Shown in pieces: positions 30,252 to 40,555 of a DNA stretch of 46,216 nt. The stretch comes from Methyloprofundus sp. (lineage in GTDB: Bacteria; Pseudomonadota; Gammaproteobacteria; Methylococcales; Methylomonadaceae): the NCBI GenBank assembly GCA_014859465.1, contig JACUUF010000017.1, forward strand, positions 1 through 46,216, read 5' to 3'. The notes beneath the pieces were generated by a model. That model did no database searches and had not been told where the DNA came from. It worked only from the letters and a program-made list of their open reading frames with translations. Positions within the stretch are counted from its first letter, which is position 1. Every line of letters starts with the position of its first letter. A program made the position numbers and the translations under genes.

Positions 30252-32270
30252 CTATACCTTAAATCTTGCTATCAAAGCCTGTAAATCACTCGCCAACTGC
30301 GCCAAAATCTGACTACTCTCAGTCACTTGTTGCGAGCCTTGCGCCGCATCCATAGTCACGCCATTAATATGCTCAATACTGCGGCTAATGCTATCAGCGA
30401 CAATAGATTGCTCTTCAGAAGCACTGGCAATTTGCGTACACATATCATCAATTTCGGTCACTGCATTAGTGATATTCCCTAAAAATTCACTTTCTTTCTG
30501 GGTTTCCTGAATCGTTGTCTGCGTACGCTGCTGGCTTTCATTCATCACGCCAACTGCTTTACGCGTTCCCTGTTGCAAACGCTCAATCATGCTTTGGATC
30601 TCGGTGGTTGAGACCTGAGTACGACTGGCCAGTGTTCTTACTTCATCGGCGACAACCGCAAAACCTCGCCCTTGCTCACCGGCTCTAGCCGCTTCAATCG
30701 CCGCATTTAAAGCTAATAAATTGGTTTGTTCGGCAATGCTTCTAATCACATCTAATACCGAACCAATACTTTCGCCATCGGCGTCTAACTGCCTAACAAC
30801 TTCGGTAGCCACGCCAATTTCTTCAGACAGTGCAGTAATCGCAGAGACAGAACTATTAACAATCGCATGACCACTGCTGGCTTGTTGGTGAGCGCTTTTG
30901 GTAGCCATTGCTGTAGAAGAGGCACTTCTGGCTACTTCCTGTACCGTTGCCACCATTTGCGTCATAGCCGTCGCTACTTGCTCAACTTCCTCTTGTTGCC
31001 GTTTAACGCCTTGATTTGTTTGTATGCTAGTCATCGATAGCTCTTCGGCACCTGAAGCAAGCTGCTCAATAGAGCGCTCTAATTGACGCACCACATCAGC
31101 AAACTGACCAGCCATTTGGTTAAAAGAATGAGCAACCTCAGCAAATTCATCTTTATTATCTAATTGTAAGCGTGAACTTAAATCCCCTTGTGCTAATTTT
31201 TCTGAGGCGTCCTTTATGCCTGATATAGCCGTATTGAATGAATAATAAAACCCAGCAAATAAATATAAAGCTAATAAGGTAAAGGCAGCAACAATAAGAC
31301 CTAAAATAGTCATTTTTGTCGTTAACTGCTCTTCTCGTTGCGCTAGCAATAAAGCCAACTCAGGAACCAACTGATCCAATAATTTAAAATTAACTTCAAT
31401 CGCTTCAGTGCCCTGAGCAAAAATCAGCGTCGGTTCAATTGTTATCGGTGTTGTCTGCAAAATTTCTTGATTAAGAAAATGTAAATAATCTTGCGCTACA
31501 CGCATTGCGGCAGTGGCATTGGAGTTAATTTTAGCGCTAACCGTAGGATTAGTTTGCGCAATAACTTTGACACTTCTATCCAAGGCATCAATGCTCTTCT
31601 GTACGCTTGCTAATAAGCTAGATAATTGAATACTCTCCTTATTACTGATTACCGTTTGCACTGCCAAGCCTGAAGCCAGACCTCTAGCCTGACCCAAATT
31701 TTCTACAATTTGTGGTAAAGCATTAACAATAGAAGAAGCAACATAAAAACTTTCCAACGCTGGATCCATGGTTAATCCAGAACTATCACTGACTGAGGAA
31801 ATTAGCTCTAAAACGCTAGCAATCAACTGCGTATGTCGAGTAAAAATAGCTTGTGCTTGGCCATCAAAAGCCTCGGCTTCTAAGCGTTGCCAGACCGACT
31901 TAATTTCTTGCCATTTTACTGTTGCGCCTAATTGAGCACCTATTTGCTTATCGACGACATTCAGCGCCTGAATATCTTGAGCAATCTGTTCGCGCTTCGC
32001 TAATATTTTACTTTTAAATGCATCGTTGCCGGATAAGTAAGCATAGGTCATTCCGCGATGCTCAGGGAAATGCTGAATTAATTGGCGTAAAGGCACAATA
32101 TACTGCAAGCCCGTTTGTTCTTTTTTTACCACATCAAGCGCGGCTAATTGCCCTATGATGAATAAATAAAAGGTAATAATCAGTGGTGTTAAAAATGCAA
32201 TGGAGATTAAGGCCATTTTTTTAGAACAACTCATCTGATTCATAAGTGCTATTGTTGGTGCCGCTAACAT
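30252..32270 (-). CDS. Methyl-accepting chemotaxis protein
   Basis: This 672-residue transducer has a first membrane span at about residues 20-42 and a ~275-residue helical periplasmic sensor. A second span follows (about 318-345, [19 protein letters not shown]), then a HAMP linker ([20 protein letters not shown]) and a cytoplasmic signalling hairpin. The tip motif is canonical ([35 protein letters not shown] as successive blocks). The sensor contains [24 protein letters not shown], resembling nitrate/nitrite-type (NIT) or similar all-helical sensors; the ligand is unknown. AGAGG precedes the ATG. No che genes are nearby, so it is an orphan receptor. Confidence 0.93.
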   Translation of the reverse strand: MLAAPTIALMNQMSCSKKMALISIAFLTPLIITFYLFIIGQLAALDVVKKEQTGLQYIVPLRQLIQHFPEHRGMTYAYLSGNDAFKSKILAKREQIAQDIQALNVVDKQIGAQLGATVKWQEIKSVWQRLEAEAFDGQAQAIFTRHTQLIASVLELISSVSDSSGLTMDPALESFYVASSIVNALPQIVENLGQARGLASGLAVQTVISNKESIQLSSLLASVQKSIDALDRSVKVIAQTNPTVSAKINSNATAAMRVAQDYLHFLNQEILQTTPITIEPTLIFAQGTEAIEVNFKLLDQLVPELALLLAQREEQLTTKMTILGLIVAAFTLLALYLFAGFYYSFNTAISGIKDASEKLAQGDLSSRLQLDNKDEFAEVAHSFNQMAGQFADVVRQLERSIEQLASGAEELSMTSIQTNQGVKRQQEEVEQVATAMTQMVATVQEVARSASSTAMATKSAHQQASSGHAIVNSSVSAITALSEEIGVATEVVRQLDADGESIGSVLDVIRSIAEQTNLLALNAAIEAARAGEQGRGFAVVADEVRTLASRTQVSTTEIQSMIERLQQGTRKAVGVMNESQQRTQTTIQETQKESEFLGNITNAVTEIDDMCTQIASASEEQSIVADSISRSIEHINGVTMDAAQGSQQVTESSQILAQLASDLQALIARFKV

Positions 32271-32362
32271 AGAAAGCCTCTTTGGTAAAAGTTTATTGGG
32301 GTTATATCAGCATTATTTGCACAGTCTAAAATAGCTTAGGCTGTTGCTCGTGAACGATATCA

Positions 32363-33214
32363 TTAGCCTGTAATCGTATCAGCGGCATGACTAGCTACAC
32401 CGTCTAATTCAATATCATGCGCAACGCCATGTAATGCAATAATCAAAACAACACCCGCTAAAATTAAAGCAATTTGCTGTAATGAGGTTTTAATATCCGT
32501 TTTCTTATGCAACGTTGGAATTAAATCCGCCACTGCAATATAAATAAAACTAGATGAAGCAATCGCTAGAAAATAAGGCAAACTATCATGCAGGCCGGCC
32601 AAACTATAATAAGCCAACACCCCGCCCAGTACGGTTGTTAAGCTAGCCAGCATATTATAAATCAGCGCCTTCTTTTTAGAAAAACCACTGTGCAATAAAA
32701 TCGCAAAATCCCCTACCTCTTGCGGAATTTCATGCGCGGCAACAGCCAAGCTAGTCACAATGCCTAACTGCACATCGGTTAAAAAGGCCGCAGCAATCAA
32801 CACGCCATCAACAAAGTTATGCAGACCATCACCAATAAGAATCATTGTTCCAGCGGATTGATGCGAGCCATGCGTATGACCATGATTATGCTCATCGGTA
32901 TCAATATGGGCTGCACAACGACTCGAATGGCAATGCCGCCAAATCAACAACTTCTCTAAAGTAAAGAATAACAATAAACCCAGCATAATCGAGCCAGATA
33001 AGCCCTGTATCTCAGATGGCCCTACCTCTTCAAATGCATGAGGAATCAGCCCCCAAAAAGCCACCGCCAATAACGCCCCCGTAGCAAAGCTGATCCCATG
33101 CGGCAAAACTTTGGCGCGCATAGTATCAGAGAGCAGTAAAAAAACAGACGCCGCTAAAACGCTTAATACACCACCAATAGCGGTAAAAATAATAATTAAA
33201 AAAAGTAAATTCAT
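32363..33214 (-). CDS. ZIP-family divalent metal transporter
   Basis: This 283-residue protein has eight predicted membrane helices. The metal-site motifs are DGLHNFVDGV in helix 4 and AAHEIPQEVGDF in helix 5, the signature of ZIP transporters. A His-rich cytosolic loop (about residues 94-118, with HCHSS, DEHNHGHTHGSH) probably binds zinc. The last helix has a further HGVAHD motif. Substrate is likely zinc, possibly with iron or manganese; it is closer to the ZIP5/LIV-1-like bacterial group than to E. coli ZupT. It is monocistronic, between a chemoreceptor and a REP-like element. Confidence 0.9.
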   Translation of the reverse strand: MNLLFLIIIFTAIGGVLSVLAASVFLLLSDTMRAKVLPHGISFATGALLAVAFWGLIPHAFEEVGPSEIQGLSGSIMLGLLLFFTLEKLLIWRHCHSSRCAAHIDTDEHNHGHTHGSHQSAGTMILIGDGLHNFVDGVLIAAAFLTDVQLGIVTSLAVAAHEIPQEVGDFAILLHSGFSKKKALIYNMLASLTTVLGGVLAYYSLAGLHDSLPYFLAIASSSFIYIAVADLIPTLHKKTDIKTSLQQIALILAGVVLIIALHGVAHDIELDGVASHAADTITG

Positions 33215-33254
33215 CGAAAGAAATAATAAAGTCAGATTAGCTGTAAAACCAAGT

Positions 33255-33321
33255 GTAGGGCGTGGCTTTTGCCCGCCTTTACATCACTGATGGGTGTTGG
33301 CGGGCTAAAGCCACGCCCTAC
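33255..33321. repeat. REP-like palindrome (GTAGGGC...GCCCTAC family), copy 2
   Basis: The 23-base arms at 33255-33277 and 33299-33321 are reverse complements with a single mismatch (TTTTG against CTAAA at one base). The loop is 21 bases. The outer bases GTAGGGCGTGGC and the GGGCTAAAG core are shared with copy 1 at 29459-29516. It sits between the ZIP gene and pgeF, both on the minus strand. Confidence 0.9.
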
Positions 33322-33342
33322 GAATATAATAGAGTTCGACAA

Positions 33343-34068
33343 CTAATCCATCCAGATTAAAGTTGCCATGCGTCCTGTTTGGCCATCGCGTCGATAGGAA
33401 AAAAAACGCTCCGTTTCAGTCACCGTACAAAACTGGCCGCCATAAATTTTCTGTACACCAGCGCGCACTAAAATCATCCGCGCAATTTGATAAATATCTG
33501 CCAAATACTTATCGCCACTTTGCGGCGTAAATGCGCTGGAAAATAGCCTAGATTGATTAACAAATAAATCATACACATCTTGTCCCACTGCAAAACATTG
33601 TGGACCTATAGCAGGGCCTAACCAAGCTAAGAGCTCACTATCCGGCATTTTCGCCACGGTATTTTCCACAATGCCATTGAGCAAGCCACGCCAGCCAGCA
33701 TGAATCGCCGCAACCGTAGTGCCTTGCACATCACACAGCAATAAGGGCAAACAATCTGCCGTTAACACCGCACAAACGATATTCTTTTTACGCGTATAAC
33801 TGGCATCGGCAAGCAGCTCCTGAGCATCTTGGTCGGCACAAATGACATCGCTACTATGCGTCTGCCGTAACCAAAGCGGCTCACTAGGTAAAGCCAGCAT
33901 CTGCTTAATCTTCTGCCTATTTTTAAGTACGTCGGCTGGATTATCCTGCACATGATCAGCCGGATTTAAACGACTAAATTGCGCCTGACTAAATCCGCCC
34001 GTTCTTAATGTTGTCGCGGCGCGAATATGTTTAGGTGCCGGCCAATCAGGAATGATCCAATGTGTCAT
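33343..34068 (-). CDS. pgeF: PgeF/YfiH-family purine nucleoside phosphorylase-like protein (peptidoglycan editing factor)
   Basis: This 241-residue protein belongs to the YfiH/LACC1 family, described both as a multicopper-like oxidase or purine nucleosidase and as the PgeF editing factor that removes wrong UDP-MurNAc-L-Ser. The zinc triad is His71 (RQTHSSD), Cys106 (TADCLPLLL) and His123 (AIHAGWRG), and the C-terminal FSYRRDGQTGRMATLIWM is typical. Its start overlaps rluD by 23 bases, the same pairing as in E. coli. Confidence 0.93.
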   Translation of the reverse strand: MTHWIIPDWPAPKHIRAATTLRTGGFSQAQFSRLNPADHVQDNPADVLKNRQKIKQMLALPSEPLWLRQTHSSDVICADQDAQELLADASYTRKKNIVCAVLTADCLPLLLCDVQGTTVAAIHAGWRGLLNGIVENTVAKMPDSELLAWLGPAIGPQCFAVGQDVYDLFVNQSRLFSSAFTPQSGDKYLADIYQIARMILVRAGVQKIYGGQFCTVTETERFFSYRRDGQTGRMATLIWMD

Positions 34069-34999
34069 TGTCCCTCAAGGCAAGCAATAAGGCTTGCATA
34101 TCATCTGGCATGGGCAGTTCCCATTGCATATATTCTCCTGTACGCGGATGTATTAAGCCCAATTTTTCAGCATGCAAAGCCTGGCGCTTAAAGCTACGTA
34201 AAACAGCCTCCAATTCTGGCCCACACTCTTTAGGCATTTGAAATCGGCCACTATACATAGGGTCGCCCACTAATGGCATTTTTATATGTGCCATATGCAC
34301 GCGAATTTGATGCGTCCGTCCAGTTTCTAATTTAACTTGTATCAGCGTATTACGTAAAAATCGCTCTAGCACACGATAATGGGTTATCGCAGGCTTGCCG
34401 TTATAATTGACGGCGAATTTCTTACGCTCGGTAGGATGTCGGCCAATAGGCTCATTTAAAGTACCGCCACCAGTCATGCGGCCTATAGTAATCGCTAAAT
34501 ATTCACGATAAATCTCACGCGCCTGTAATTGCTCAACCAAGCTATGATGCGCTGCGAGTGTTTTAGCAACCATTAATAAGCCACTGGTATCTTTATCAAT
34601 ACGATGCACAATCCCAGAACGCGGTATGGTGGCCGCATCAGGCAGATGAAATAACAAGGCATTTTGTAAAGTCCCGGTCCAATTACCAGCTCCTGGGTGA
34701 ACCACGAGCCCTGCCGGCTTATTGACGATTAAAATATCCTCATCTTCATAAATAATATCCAGCGGCATATCTTCAGCCAAATACTCCGTCACTTCCTCCG
34801 CTTCTGCATCGAGGACAACCGTCTCGCCACCATCTAATCGATCATTTGCTTTAATTTGTACACCATCCACGGTGACACGTAACGCTTTTACCCAAGTCTG
34901 TAGCTTATTTCTGGAATAATCCGGAAAAATCTCCACCAAAACCTGATCCAAACGCTTACCCGCTAATTCCAAGGGTACTTCGGCCGTTAATATCGCCAT
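34046..34999 (-). CDS. rluD: 23S rRNA pseudouridine(1911/1915/1917) synthase
   Basis: This 317-residue enzyme makes the pseudouridines of helix 69. It has an N-terminal S4 domain (RLDQVLVEIFPDYSRNKLQTWVKALRVTVDG as adjacent blocks) and the RluA-family catalytic motif VHRIDKDTSGLLMVAK with catalytic Asp135. RTHQIRVHMAHIKMPLVGDPMY follows. An open frame extends to 35077, but the ATG at 34999 is chosen because AGGAAAG lies about 10 bases upstream and the extra 26 residues are hydrophobic and unlike the family. It is divergent from bamD. Confidence 0.95.
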   Translation of the reverse strand: MAILTAEVPLELAGKRLDQVLVEIFPDYSRNKLQTWVKALRVTVDGVQIKANDRLDGGETVVLDAEAEEVTEYLAEDMPLDIIYEDEDILIVNKPAGLVVHPGAGNWTGTLQNALLFHLPDAATIPRSGIVHRIDKDTSGLLMVAKTLAAHHSLVEQLQAREIYREYLAITIGRMTGGGTLNEPIGRHPTERKKFAVNYNGKPAITHYRVLERFLRNTLIQVKLETGRTHQIRVHMAHIKMPLVGDPMYSGRFQMPKECGPELEAVLRSFKRQALHAEKLGLIHPRTGEYMQWELPMPDDMQALLLALRDNDTLDHS

Positions 35000-35100
35000 A
35001 TAAAATTTCTTTCCTAACAAACTGTATTTATCTACAACAAATTCTTTTACAATAAAGAATAAAGCAAAAGCTATCAATCTTACATCGTGTCGCTACCTCT

Positions 35101-35928
35101 ATGCCATCATTTTTCACAAAATTAACCTTTATTCTTTGTTTATGTTTTTTTCTACAGGCCTGTAGTTATTTTTCCAATGAAAAAGAAGAGGCTTATACCG
35201 GCTGGACAGTAGAGAAATTTATTGCCGAGGGCAAAGAAAACTTAGCCAATGAAAAGTATAAAAAAGCCATTAAAGTGCTGGAGCAACTGGATTCTCGTTA
35301 CCCTTTTGGCGCACATTCTGCGCAAACCCAGCTGGATCTGACTTACGCCTATTACAAAAATGGTGACTCAGAAGCCGCACTAGCATCAGCAGACCGCTTT
35401 ATAAAAACCAATCCACGACACCCCAATGTCGATTATGCCTATTATTTAAAAGCGCTGATTAATTTCAATCGTGACCTAGGCTTTTTAGATCGCTACATTC
35501 CCTCTGACAGCACACAACGCGATTCGGTATTCACGCAAAATGCTTACCTCAGTTTTGACGAGCTCGTCCGCCGTTTTCCAAACAGCCAATATATACCCGA
35601 TGCCAAACAACGCATGATTTCTTTAAAAAATGCACTGGCACGCCATGAATTACATATTGCCCGCTTTTATATGGATCGAGAAGCCTATTTAGCCGCCGCC
35701 AATCGAGCTAATTATATTTTACAACATTACCAACAAACACCAGCCGTGCCTTATGCCCTGGAAATACAAATACAAGCCTACCAAATATTAGGCTTACAAG
35801 ATTTAGCCGATAATAGCGCTAAAGTCTATGCTTATAACTATCCTGATGGTCCAAAATTTCCCGAAGCTGACTCCAGTGATGTTACCATCGTGCCTTTTAT
35901 TTGGGATTTACTCAGCTTTGATAACTGA
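35101..35928 (+). CDS. bamD: Outer-membrane protein assembly factor BamD
   Basis: This 275-residue lipoprotein is the essential BAM-complex component. The signal peptide ends in lipobox LQAC with Cys21. TPR repeats follow (FIAEGKENLANEKYKKAIKVLEQLDSRYPFG, AYYKNGDSEAALASADRFIKTNPRHPNVDYAYYLKAL as adjacent blocks), and the family pattern for the fourth TPR (YIPDAKQRM) is present. It starts 101 bases from the divergent rluD start; the shared gap holds both promoters, and I see no strong single candidate. The ATG immediately follows ACCTCT, with no good Shine-Dalgarno. Confidence 0.95.
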   Translation: MPSFFTKLTFILCLCFFLQACSYFSNEKEEAYTGWTVEKFIAEGKENLANEKYKKAIKVLEQLDSRYPFGAHSAQTQLDLTYAYYKNGDSEAALASADRFIKTNPRHPNVDYAYYLKALINFNRDLGFLDRYIPSDSTQRDSVFTQNAYLSFDELVRRFPNSQYIPDAKQRMISLKNALARHELHIARFYMDREAYLAAANRANYILQHYQQTPAVPYALEIQIQAYQILGLQDLADNSAKVYAYNYPDGPKFPEADSSDVTIVPFIWDLLSFDN

Positions 35929-35963
35929 GTCTTCAGAATTTAACTATAAAGTAGCCCTTATGC

Positions 35964-36033
35964 CGCCTGCGTAGTACGCGAATTATTGACACATAACCCT
36001 CACTGTACTTTGCGGCCCTATGACTCGCAGGCG
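35964..36033 (+). promoter_or_regulatory. Possible structured leader of cbtAB
   Basis: CGCCTGCG (35964-35971) and CGCAGGCG (36026-36033) can close a 70-base domain ending 44 bases before cbtA. Inside is CACTGTA (36001-36007), reminiscent of part of a cobalamin riboswitch core. The rest of the B12-box consensus is not recognisable. It could equally be a palindromic repeat or a terminator for bamD. Confidence 0.3.
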
Positions 36034-36077
36034 ACATTAATAAAGCCTCGCCCTCTCTATTTACTAATATCCAAGCC

Positions 36078-36779
36078 ATGTATTTTCGCCAGATTTTTCT
36101 TACTGCTTGCTTAACTGCCATAATTGCCAGCAGCGTCTTTAGCTTGTATCAATTTTATTTTGTTAGCCCGCTGATCTTTGCGGCTGAAGCGTATGAAATA
36201 GCGGACTCCACAACCTCTGAATCAACACAGGTTTGGACTCCTGAAGACGGCATAGAGCGTTTCTTTTTTACCTGGCTAGCTAATTTCTTAATGAGTTTAG
36301 CCTACAGCTTATTATTAGCATGCGCCATTAGCTATCGAGGCTCTAGCTCGGCAGTAAAAGGTTTAGCTTGGGGGATAGGCGCTTATTTAGCTATTTTTAT
36401 TGCCCCCAGCTTAGGCCTGCCACCGGAAATACCGGGGATGGATGCCGCAGATTTGCATGCCCGACAAAACTGGTGGTTACTCACTGTCATCCTTAGTGCC
36501 ACAGGCTTAGCTGTCTTAGCTTTTAGCCCGCGCTATTACAAAGGTGCGGGACTCATTGTTATACTACTACCGCATTTAATCGGCGCACCAACCCCTGAGC
36601 ATCATGGTTTTAGCCATCCAGACCCTAACGTCGTACTGGCGTTAACTAGCTTATGGCACCAGTTTATCCTGCAAACCAGTATTGCAAATGCCTTGTTGTG
36701 GCTTATAATTGGCGCAACTAGCGGTTTTTTATGTCAGCGTTTTATAGATGGCATTTCCCCCCAACACCCCTCAAATTAA
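36078..36779 (+). CDS. cbtA: Cobalt transporter subunit CbtA
   Basis: This 233-residue protein has five to six membrane helices. CbtA features are the N-terminal helix MYFRQIFLTACLTAIIASSVFS followed by FYFVSPLIFAAEAYE, the EDGIERFFFTWLANFL block, and the helix pair with GLPPEIPGMDAADLHARQNWW and HLIGAPTPEHHGFSHPDP, whose His and acidic residues could coordinate metal. CbtA works with CbtB in predicted cobalt uptake for cobalamin synthesis, usually under B12 control. The order here is cbtA-cbtB with a 13-base gap. No cob genes are in the window. Confidence 0.9.
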   Translation: MYFRQIFLTACLTAIIASSVFSLYQFYFVSPLIFAAEAYEIADSTTSESTQVWTPEDGIERFFFTWLANFLMSLAYSLLLACAISYRGSSSAVKGLAWGIGAYLAIFIAPSLGLPPEIPGMDAADLHARQNWWLLTVILSATGLAVLAFSPRYYKGAGLIVILLPHLIGAPTPEHHGFSHPDPNVVLALTSLWHQFILQTSIANALLWLIIGATSGFLCQRFIDGISPQHPSN

Positions 36780-36792
36780 TTAAGGTCGACCA

Positions 36793-36978
36793 ATGAATAG
36801 CAATAATTCTCTCGTTCAAGAACAAAATATTAGCCTCGCAAGCAGCAAACATTTACAACTATTTGCCGCCGCAGTTTTGGGTCTCGTTATCTTATTCGGT
36901 GTCGGTTTCGCACCTATGGATATGGCACATAACGCAGCACATGACACTCGCCATAGCGTCGCCTTCCCTTGCCATTAA
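36793..36978 (+). CDS. cbtB: Cobalt transporter subunit CbtB
   Basis: This 61-residue protein has a single span (about residues 22-42) and the diagnostic His-rich tail MAHNAAHDTRHSVAFPCH, proposed to capture cobalt. AAGG lies 8 bases before ATG. It forms one unit with cbtA. The 101 bases that follow, up to rmlB, contain no gene and no clear terminator. Confidence 0.92.
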   Translation: MNSNNSLVQEQNISLASSKHLQLFAAAVLGLVILFGVGFAPMDMAHNAAHDTRHSVAFPCH

Positions 36979-37079
36979 TGTTGTAGAAGAGGCTTTTCAG
37001 CTTCTAGGCAAGGCGGACTTCAGTACGCAAATCACACTCAAGACCTCGTTATTAATAACCCAACAAACACGAACGTATA

Positions 37080-38146
37080 ATGATATTTGTCACAGGTGGA
37101 GCAGGATTTATAGGAGCCAACTTTGTCCTTGATTGGCTACAAGCGCATGATGAGCCCGTCGTTAATATAGACAAACTCACTTATGCAGGCAACTTAGAAA
37201 ATTTAGCGGCACTACAACAGGATAAGCGACATATCTTTGTCCATGCTGATATTGGCGACAGCAAAGTCATCCCTGAATTACTAGCAAAACATCAACCGCG
37301 TGCTGTCTCATTAATTTTGCCGCAGAATCACATGTAGATCGCTCTATCCATAGCCCTGAAGACTTCATCCAAACCAATGTCGTCGGCACTTTTCATTTGT
37401 TAGAATCGGTGCGGGCTTATTGGCATCAACTAGACGCGCAAAACAAAGCCGCTTTTAGATTTCTGCACGTCTCCACCGATGAAGTTTATGGCTCCTTAGG
37501 CAAAGACGATCCCGCCTTTACTGAATTACACCAGTACGAGCCGAATAGCCCTTACTCAGCCAGTAAAGCGGCTAGCGATCATTTAGTCCGGTCATATCAT
37601 CATACTTATGGCCTGCCAGTATTGACTACGAATTGCTCTAATAACTACGGCCCGTATCATTTTCCGGAAAAACTAATTCCCTTGATGATTGTTAATGCTT
37701 TATCAGGTAAAGCATTGCCTATTTATGGTGACGGTCAACAAATTCGCGACTGGCTGTATGTTAAAGATCACTGTAGCGCTATCCGCCGCGTAGTAGACGC
37801 AGGTATAACGGGTGAAACCTATAATATCGGCGGCTGGAACGAAAAGCCCAATATTGAAATTGTGCATACCGTTTGTGCATTGCTTGATGAGCTACGCCCG
37901 CGCGAAGACCAAAAAAGCTACACAGAACAAATCACTTTCGTCACTGACCGCTTAGGTCATGACCGCCGTTACGCGATTGACGCACGCAAAATTGAACGCG
38001 AACTAGGCTGGAAGCCCGCAGAAACATTCGATACCGGCATACGCAAGACCGTGCAATGGTATTTAGATAACCAAGAATGGGTCGCGAATGTCCAATCTGG
38101 TGCTTATCGTGATTGGCTTGAAACCAACTACACTGAGCGCAAATGA
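37080..38146 (+). pseudogene. rmlB: dTDP-glucose 4,6-dehydratase, frameshifted
   Basis: The N-terminal NAD motif GGAGFIG (residues 6-12) reads in one frame to Val76 (codon 37305-37307), after which an extra TC at 37308-37309 (GTC TC ATT) shifts the frame and gives a stop at 37335-37337. Removing two bases restores [20 protein letters not shown] and a continuous 354-residue protein, the normal family length. The second part contains VSTDEVYG and [12 protein letters not shown], the catalytic motifs. The enzyme makes dTDP-4-keto-6-deoxyglucose, the second step to dTDP-L-rhamnose. The remaining operon is intact, so this is either a recent dinucleotide (TC) duplication or an assembly error. The TATAAT at 37076-37081 overlaps the start and there is no clear ribosome site. 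Confidence 0.9.
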
Positions 38147-39039
38147 AAATTTTATTATTCGGCAAAAACGGCCAAGTAGGCTGGGAACTACAGCGTAGCC
38201 TTGCCCCTTTAGGTGAAATCATTGCCCTTGGCTCTGACAGTCAGGACTATTGCGGTGACTTCACTGATTTATCGGGCTTAACGCAAACAGTTCGGCAAAT
38301 AAAACCAGACATTATCGTTAATGCGGCCGCCTATACGGCGGTTGATAAAGCCGAAAGTGAAGCTGAATTAGCGCAAATGATTAATACTGCTGCGCCAGCG
38401 CTATTAGCACGCGAAGCAAAAGCGCTAAATGCCTGGCTAATCCATTATTCTACGGACTATGTCTTTGATGGTAGCGGAACTAAGCCGTGGCTGGAAACCG
38501 ATACCACGGCACCACTGAGCGTTTATGGCGCGACTAAACTAGCCGGCGAACAAGCCATTCAAGCCTCAGGCTGCAAACACCTTATTTTCCGCACCAGCTG
38601 GGTTTATGGCGCACGCGGCAATAATTTCGCTAAAACCATGCTACGTCTTGCCCAAGAGCGCGAGAGCTTGACCGTCATTAATGACCAAATGGGCGCACCA
38701 ACAGGCGCAGATTTATTAGCCGATGTTACAGCTCATGCGCTACGCACGACACAAGCCCAGCCCGAATTAAGCGGCCTGTATCACCTAGTAGCTTGTGGCG
38801 AAACCTCATGGCACGGCTATGCCAGCTATGTCATAAATTATGCGCAACAATGGGGGCTAGAACTCAAAACAACAACCGAATCCATTGCTCCCGTACCCAC
38901 CAGCGCTTTTCCTACGCCAGCACAAAGACCCAAAAATTCACGCCTGGATACCCATAAATTACAAACCAGCTTTAACCTTATATTGCCACTTTGGCAAACT
39001 GGCGTAGAGCGCATGTTAGCTGAATTCATAGAGAAATAA
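38143..39039 (+). CDS. rmlD: dTDP-4-dehydrorhamnose reductase
   Basis: This 298-residue short-chain reductase makes dTDP-L-rhamnose in the last step of the pathway. The nucleotide motif is [14 protein letters not shown]. The active site has YSTDYVFDG and Tyr128-x3-Lys132 (YGATKLAGE). [19 protein letters not shown] and [15 protein letters not shown] are typical. It overlaps the rmlB stop by 4 bases, so translation of rmlD may be weakened if ribosomes leave at the frameshift stop. Confidence 0.95.
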   Translation: MKILLFGKNGQVGWELQRSLAPLGEIIALGSDSQDYCGDFTDLSGLTQTVRQIKPDIIVNAAAYTAVDKAESEAELAQMINTAAPALLAREAKALNAWLIHYSTDYVFDGSGTKPWLETDTTAPLSVYGATKLAGEQAIQASGCKHLIFRTSWVYGARGNNFAKTMLRLAQERESLTVINDQMGAPTGADLLADVTAHALRTTQAQPELSGLYHLVACGETSWHGYASYVINYAQQWGLELKTTTESIAPVPTSAFPTPAQRPKNSRLDTHKLQTSFNLILPLWQTGVERMLAEFIEK

Positions 39040-39041
39040 TC

Positions 39042-39929
39042 ATGACCAAACGTAAAGGCATCATCCTCGCAGGCGGTTCAGGTACACGCTTATATCCGGT
39101 CACCAAAGTCGTCTCGAAACAATTGCTCCCTATTTACGACAAACCCATGATCTATTATCCGCTGAGCACTTTAATGCTAGCCGGAATAACAGATATTTTA
39201 ATTATCAGCACCCCACAAGACACACCACGATTTCAACAGCTCTTAGGCGATGGCAGTGACTGGGGGCTTAATCTCCAATACGCCGTACAACAAAGCCCCG
39301 ATGGATTAGCACAAGCGTTTACCATTGGCGCCGATTTTATTGGCAATTCACCTTCCGCACTGGTCTTAGGCGATAATATTTTTTATGGCCATGATCTACA
39401 GTTCTCGCTCAATCATGCCTCGAAACAAACCGAAGGTGCGACGGTATTCGCCTATCACGTGCATGATCCTGAGCGTTACGGTGTCGTCGGTTTTGATAAA
39501 CAAGGCAACGCAAGGTCAATCGAAGAAAAACCCACGACACCTAAAAGTAACTACGCCATTACCGGCTTGTATTTTTATGATAATCAAGTGGTCGATATGG
39601 CCAAAACACTTAAACCTTCAGCTCGCGGCGAGTTAGAAATTACCGACATTAACAAAATCTACCTAGCGCAAAATCAACTCAGCGTAGAAAAAATGGGCCG
39701 TGGTTACGCATGGCTAGACACGGGAACCCATGAAAGCCTCAATGAAGCCAGTGCCTTCATTGAAACCATCGAACGTCGCCAAGGCTTAAAAGTCGCCTGT
39801 CCCGAAGAAATCGCTTTACGCAGCGGCTGGATTAATGCAGCAAAAGTGGCTGAACTCGCCCAACCCTTAATAAAAAATGGCTATGGTCAATACCTGCTTA
39901 AATTACTAAAAGAAGATAATGCCTTATGA
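39042..39929 (+). CDS. rmlA: Glucose-1-phosphate thymidylyltransferase
   Basis: This 295-residue enzyme couples glucose-1-phosphate to dTTP, the first step to dTDP-L-rhamnose. The nucleotidyltransferase signature [32 protein letters not shown] is at residues 11-42. [10 protein letters not shown] and [20 protein letters not shown] are intact. The length matches E. coli RmlA (293). It is 2 bases past rmlD and overlaps rmlC by 4. Confidence 0.96.
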   Translation: MTKRKGIILAGGSGTRLYPVTKVVSKQLLPIYDKPMIYYPLSTLMLAGITDILIISTPQDTPRFQQLLGDGSDWGLNLQYAVQQSPDGLAQAFTIGADFIGNSPSALVLGDNIFYGHDLQFSLNHASKQTEGATVFAYHVHDPERYGVVGFDKQGNARSIEEKPTTPKSNYAITGLYFYDNQVVDMAKTLKPSARGELEITDINKIYLAQNQLSVEKMGRGYAWLDTGTHESLNEASAFIETIERRQGLKVACPEEIALRSGWINAAKVAELAQPLIKNGYGQYLLKLLKEDNAL

Positions 39930-40468
39930 AAGTAACACCAACCAATATTCCTGACATATTGATTATTGAACCAAAAGTCTTTGGCGATAATCGCGGATTT
40001 TTCTTTGAAAGCTTCAATCAAAAAGCGTTTAATGAAGCGACCGGACAAAAGACTCAATTTGTGCAAGACAATCACAGCCGCTCAGCAAAAGGCGTATTGC
40101 GTGGCCTGCACTATCAAATCCAACAACCGCAAGGTAAGTTAGTGCGCGTCACTAACGGCGCGGTATTTGATGTGGCTGTCGATATTCGCCAATCATCAGC
40201 AACTTTTGGCCACTGGACCGGCGTAGAGTTAAACGCCGAAAACCATCGTCAACTTTGGGTCCCAGCTGGCTTTGCTCATGGCTTTGTCGTGTTAAGTGAA
40301 ACGGCAGATTTTCTGTATAAAACCACTGATTACTATGCGCCAGAATTTGAGCGCTGTATTGCCTGGAATGATCCCGCTATTGGCATTGAGTGGCCGATTG
40401 ATAAAGAGCCACAGCTCTCAGGAAAAGATCAGCAAGGCGCCTTGCTAGAGAATGCGGAGGTATTTTAA
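39926..40468 (+). CDS. rmlC: dTDP-4-dehydrorhamnose 3,5-epimerase
   Basis: This 180-residue cupin enzyme epimerises the 4-keto-6-deoxy sugar. The signature [19 protein letters not shown] holds the base His62, and [11 protein letters not shown] and [15 protein letters not shown] follow. It completes a rmlB-D-A-C order. The 87-base gap to the convergent capD-like gene contains no recognisable terminator. Confidence 0.96.
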   Translation: MKVTPTNIPDILIIEPKVFGDNRGFFFESFNQKAFNEATGQKTQFVQDNHSRSAKGVLRGLHYQIQQPQGKLVRVTNGAVFDVAVDIRQSSATFGHWTGVELNAENHRQLWVPAGFAHGFVVLSETADFLYKTTDYYAPEFERCIAWNDPAIGIEWPIDKEPQLSGKDQQGALLENAEVF

Positions 40469-40555
40469 TTGGCAAAAACATTGGCGCACCGAGCCTATAC
40501 TGAAAATTATTGCATAAAAAAACCAAACAAAATCAATTAATCCACCGCACAGCCC

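Noticed and set aside
35933..36121. 62-aa ORF on the minus strand between bamD and cbtA
   Set aside because: It overlaps the cbtA start and the inverted-repeat leader, has no ribosome site and no family features; probably a shadow of structured DNA.
36979..37079. JUMPstart/ops element ahead of the rml operon
   Set aside because: No GGCGGTAGCGT-like core is present; the segment holds GGCAAGGCGGAC only, which is not a match.
39450..39470. Second parS-like CACGTG in rmlA
   Set aside because: Only the central hexamer matches; flanks do not fit TGTTNC...GNAACA and the site is far from the par genes.
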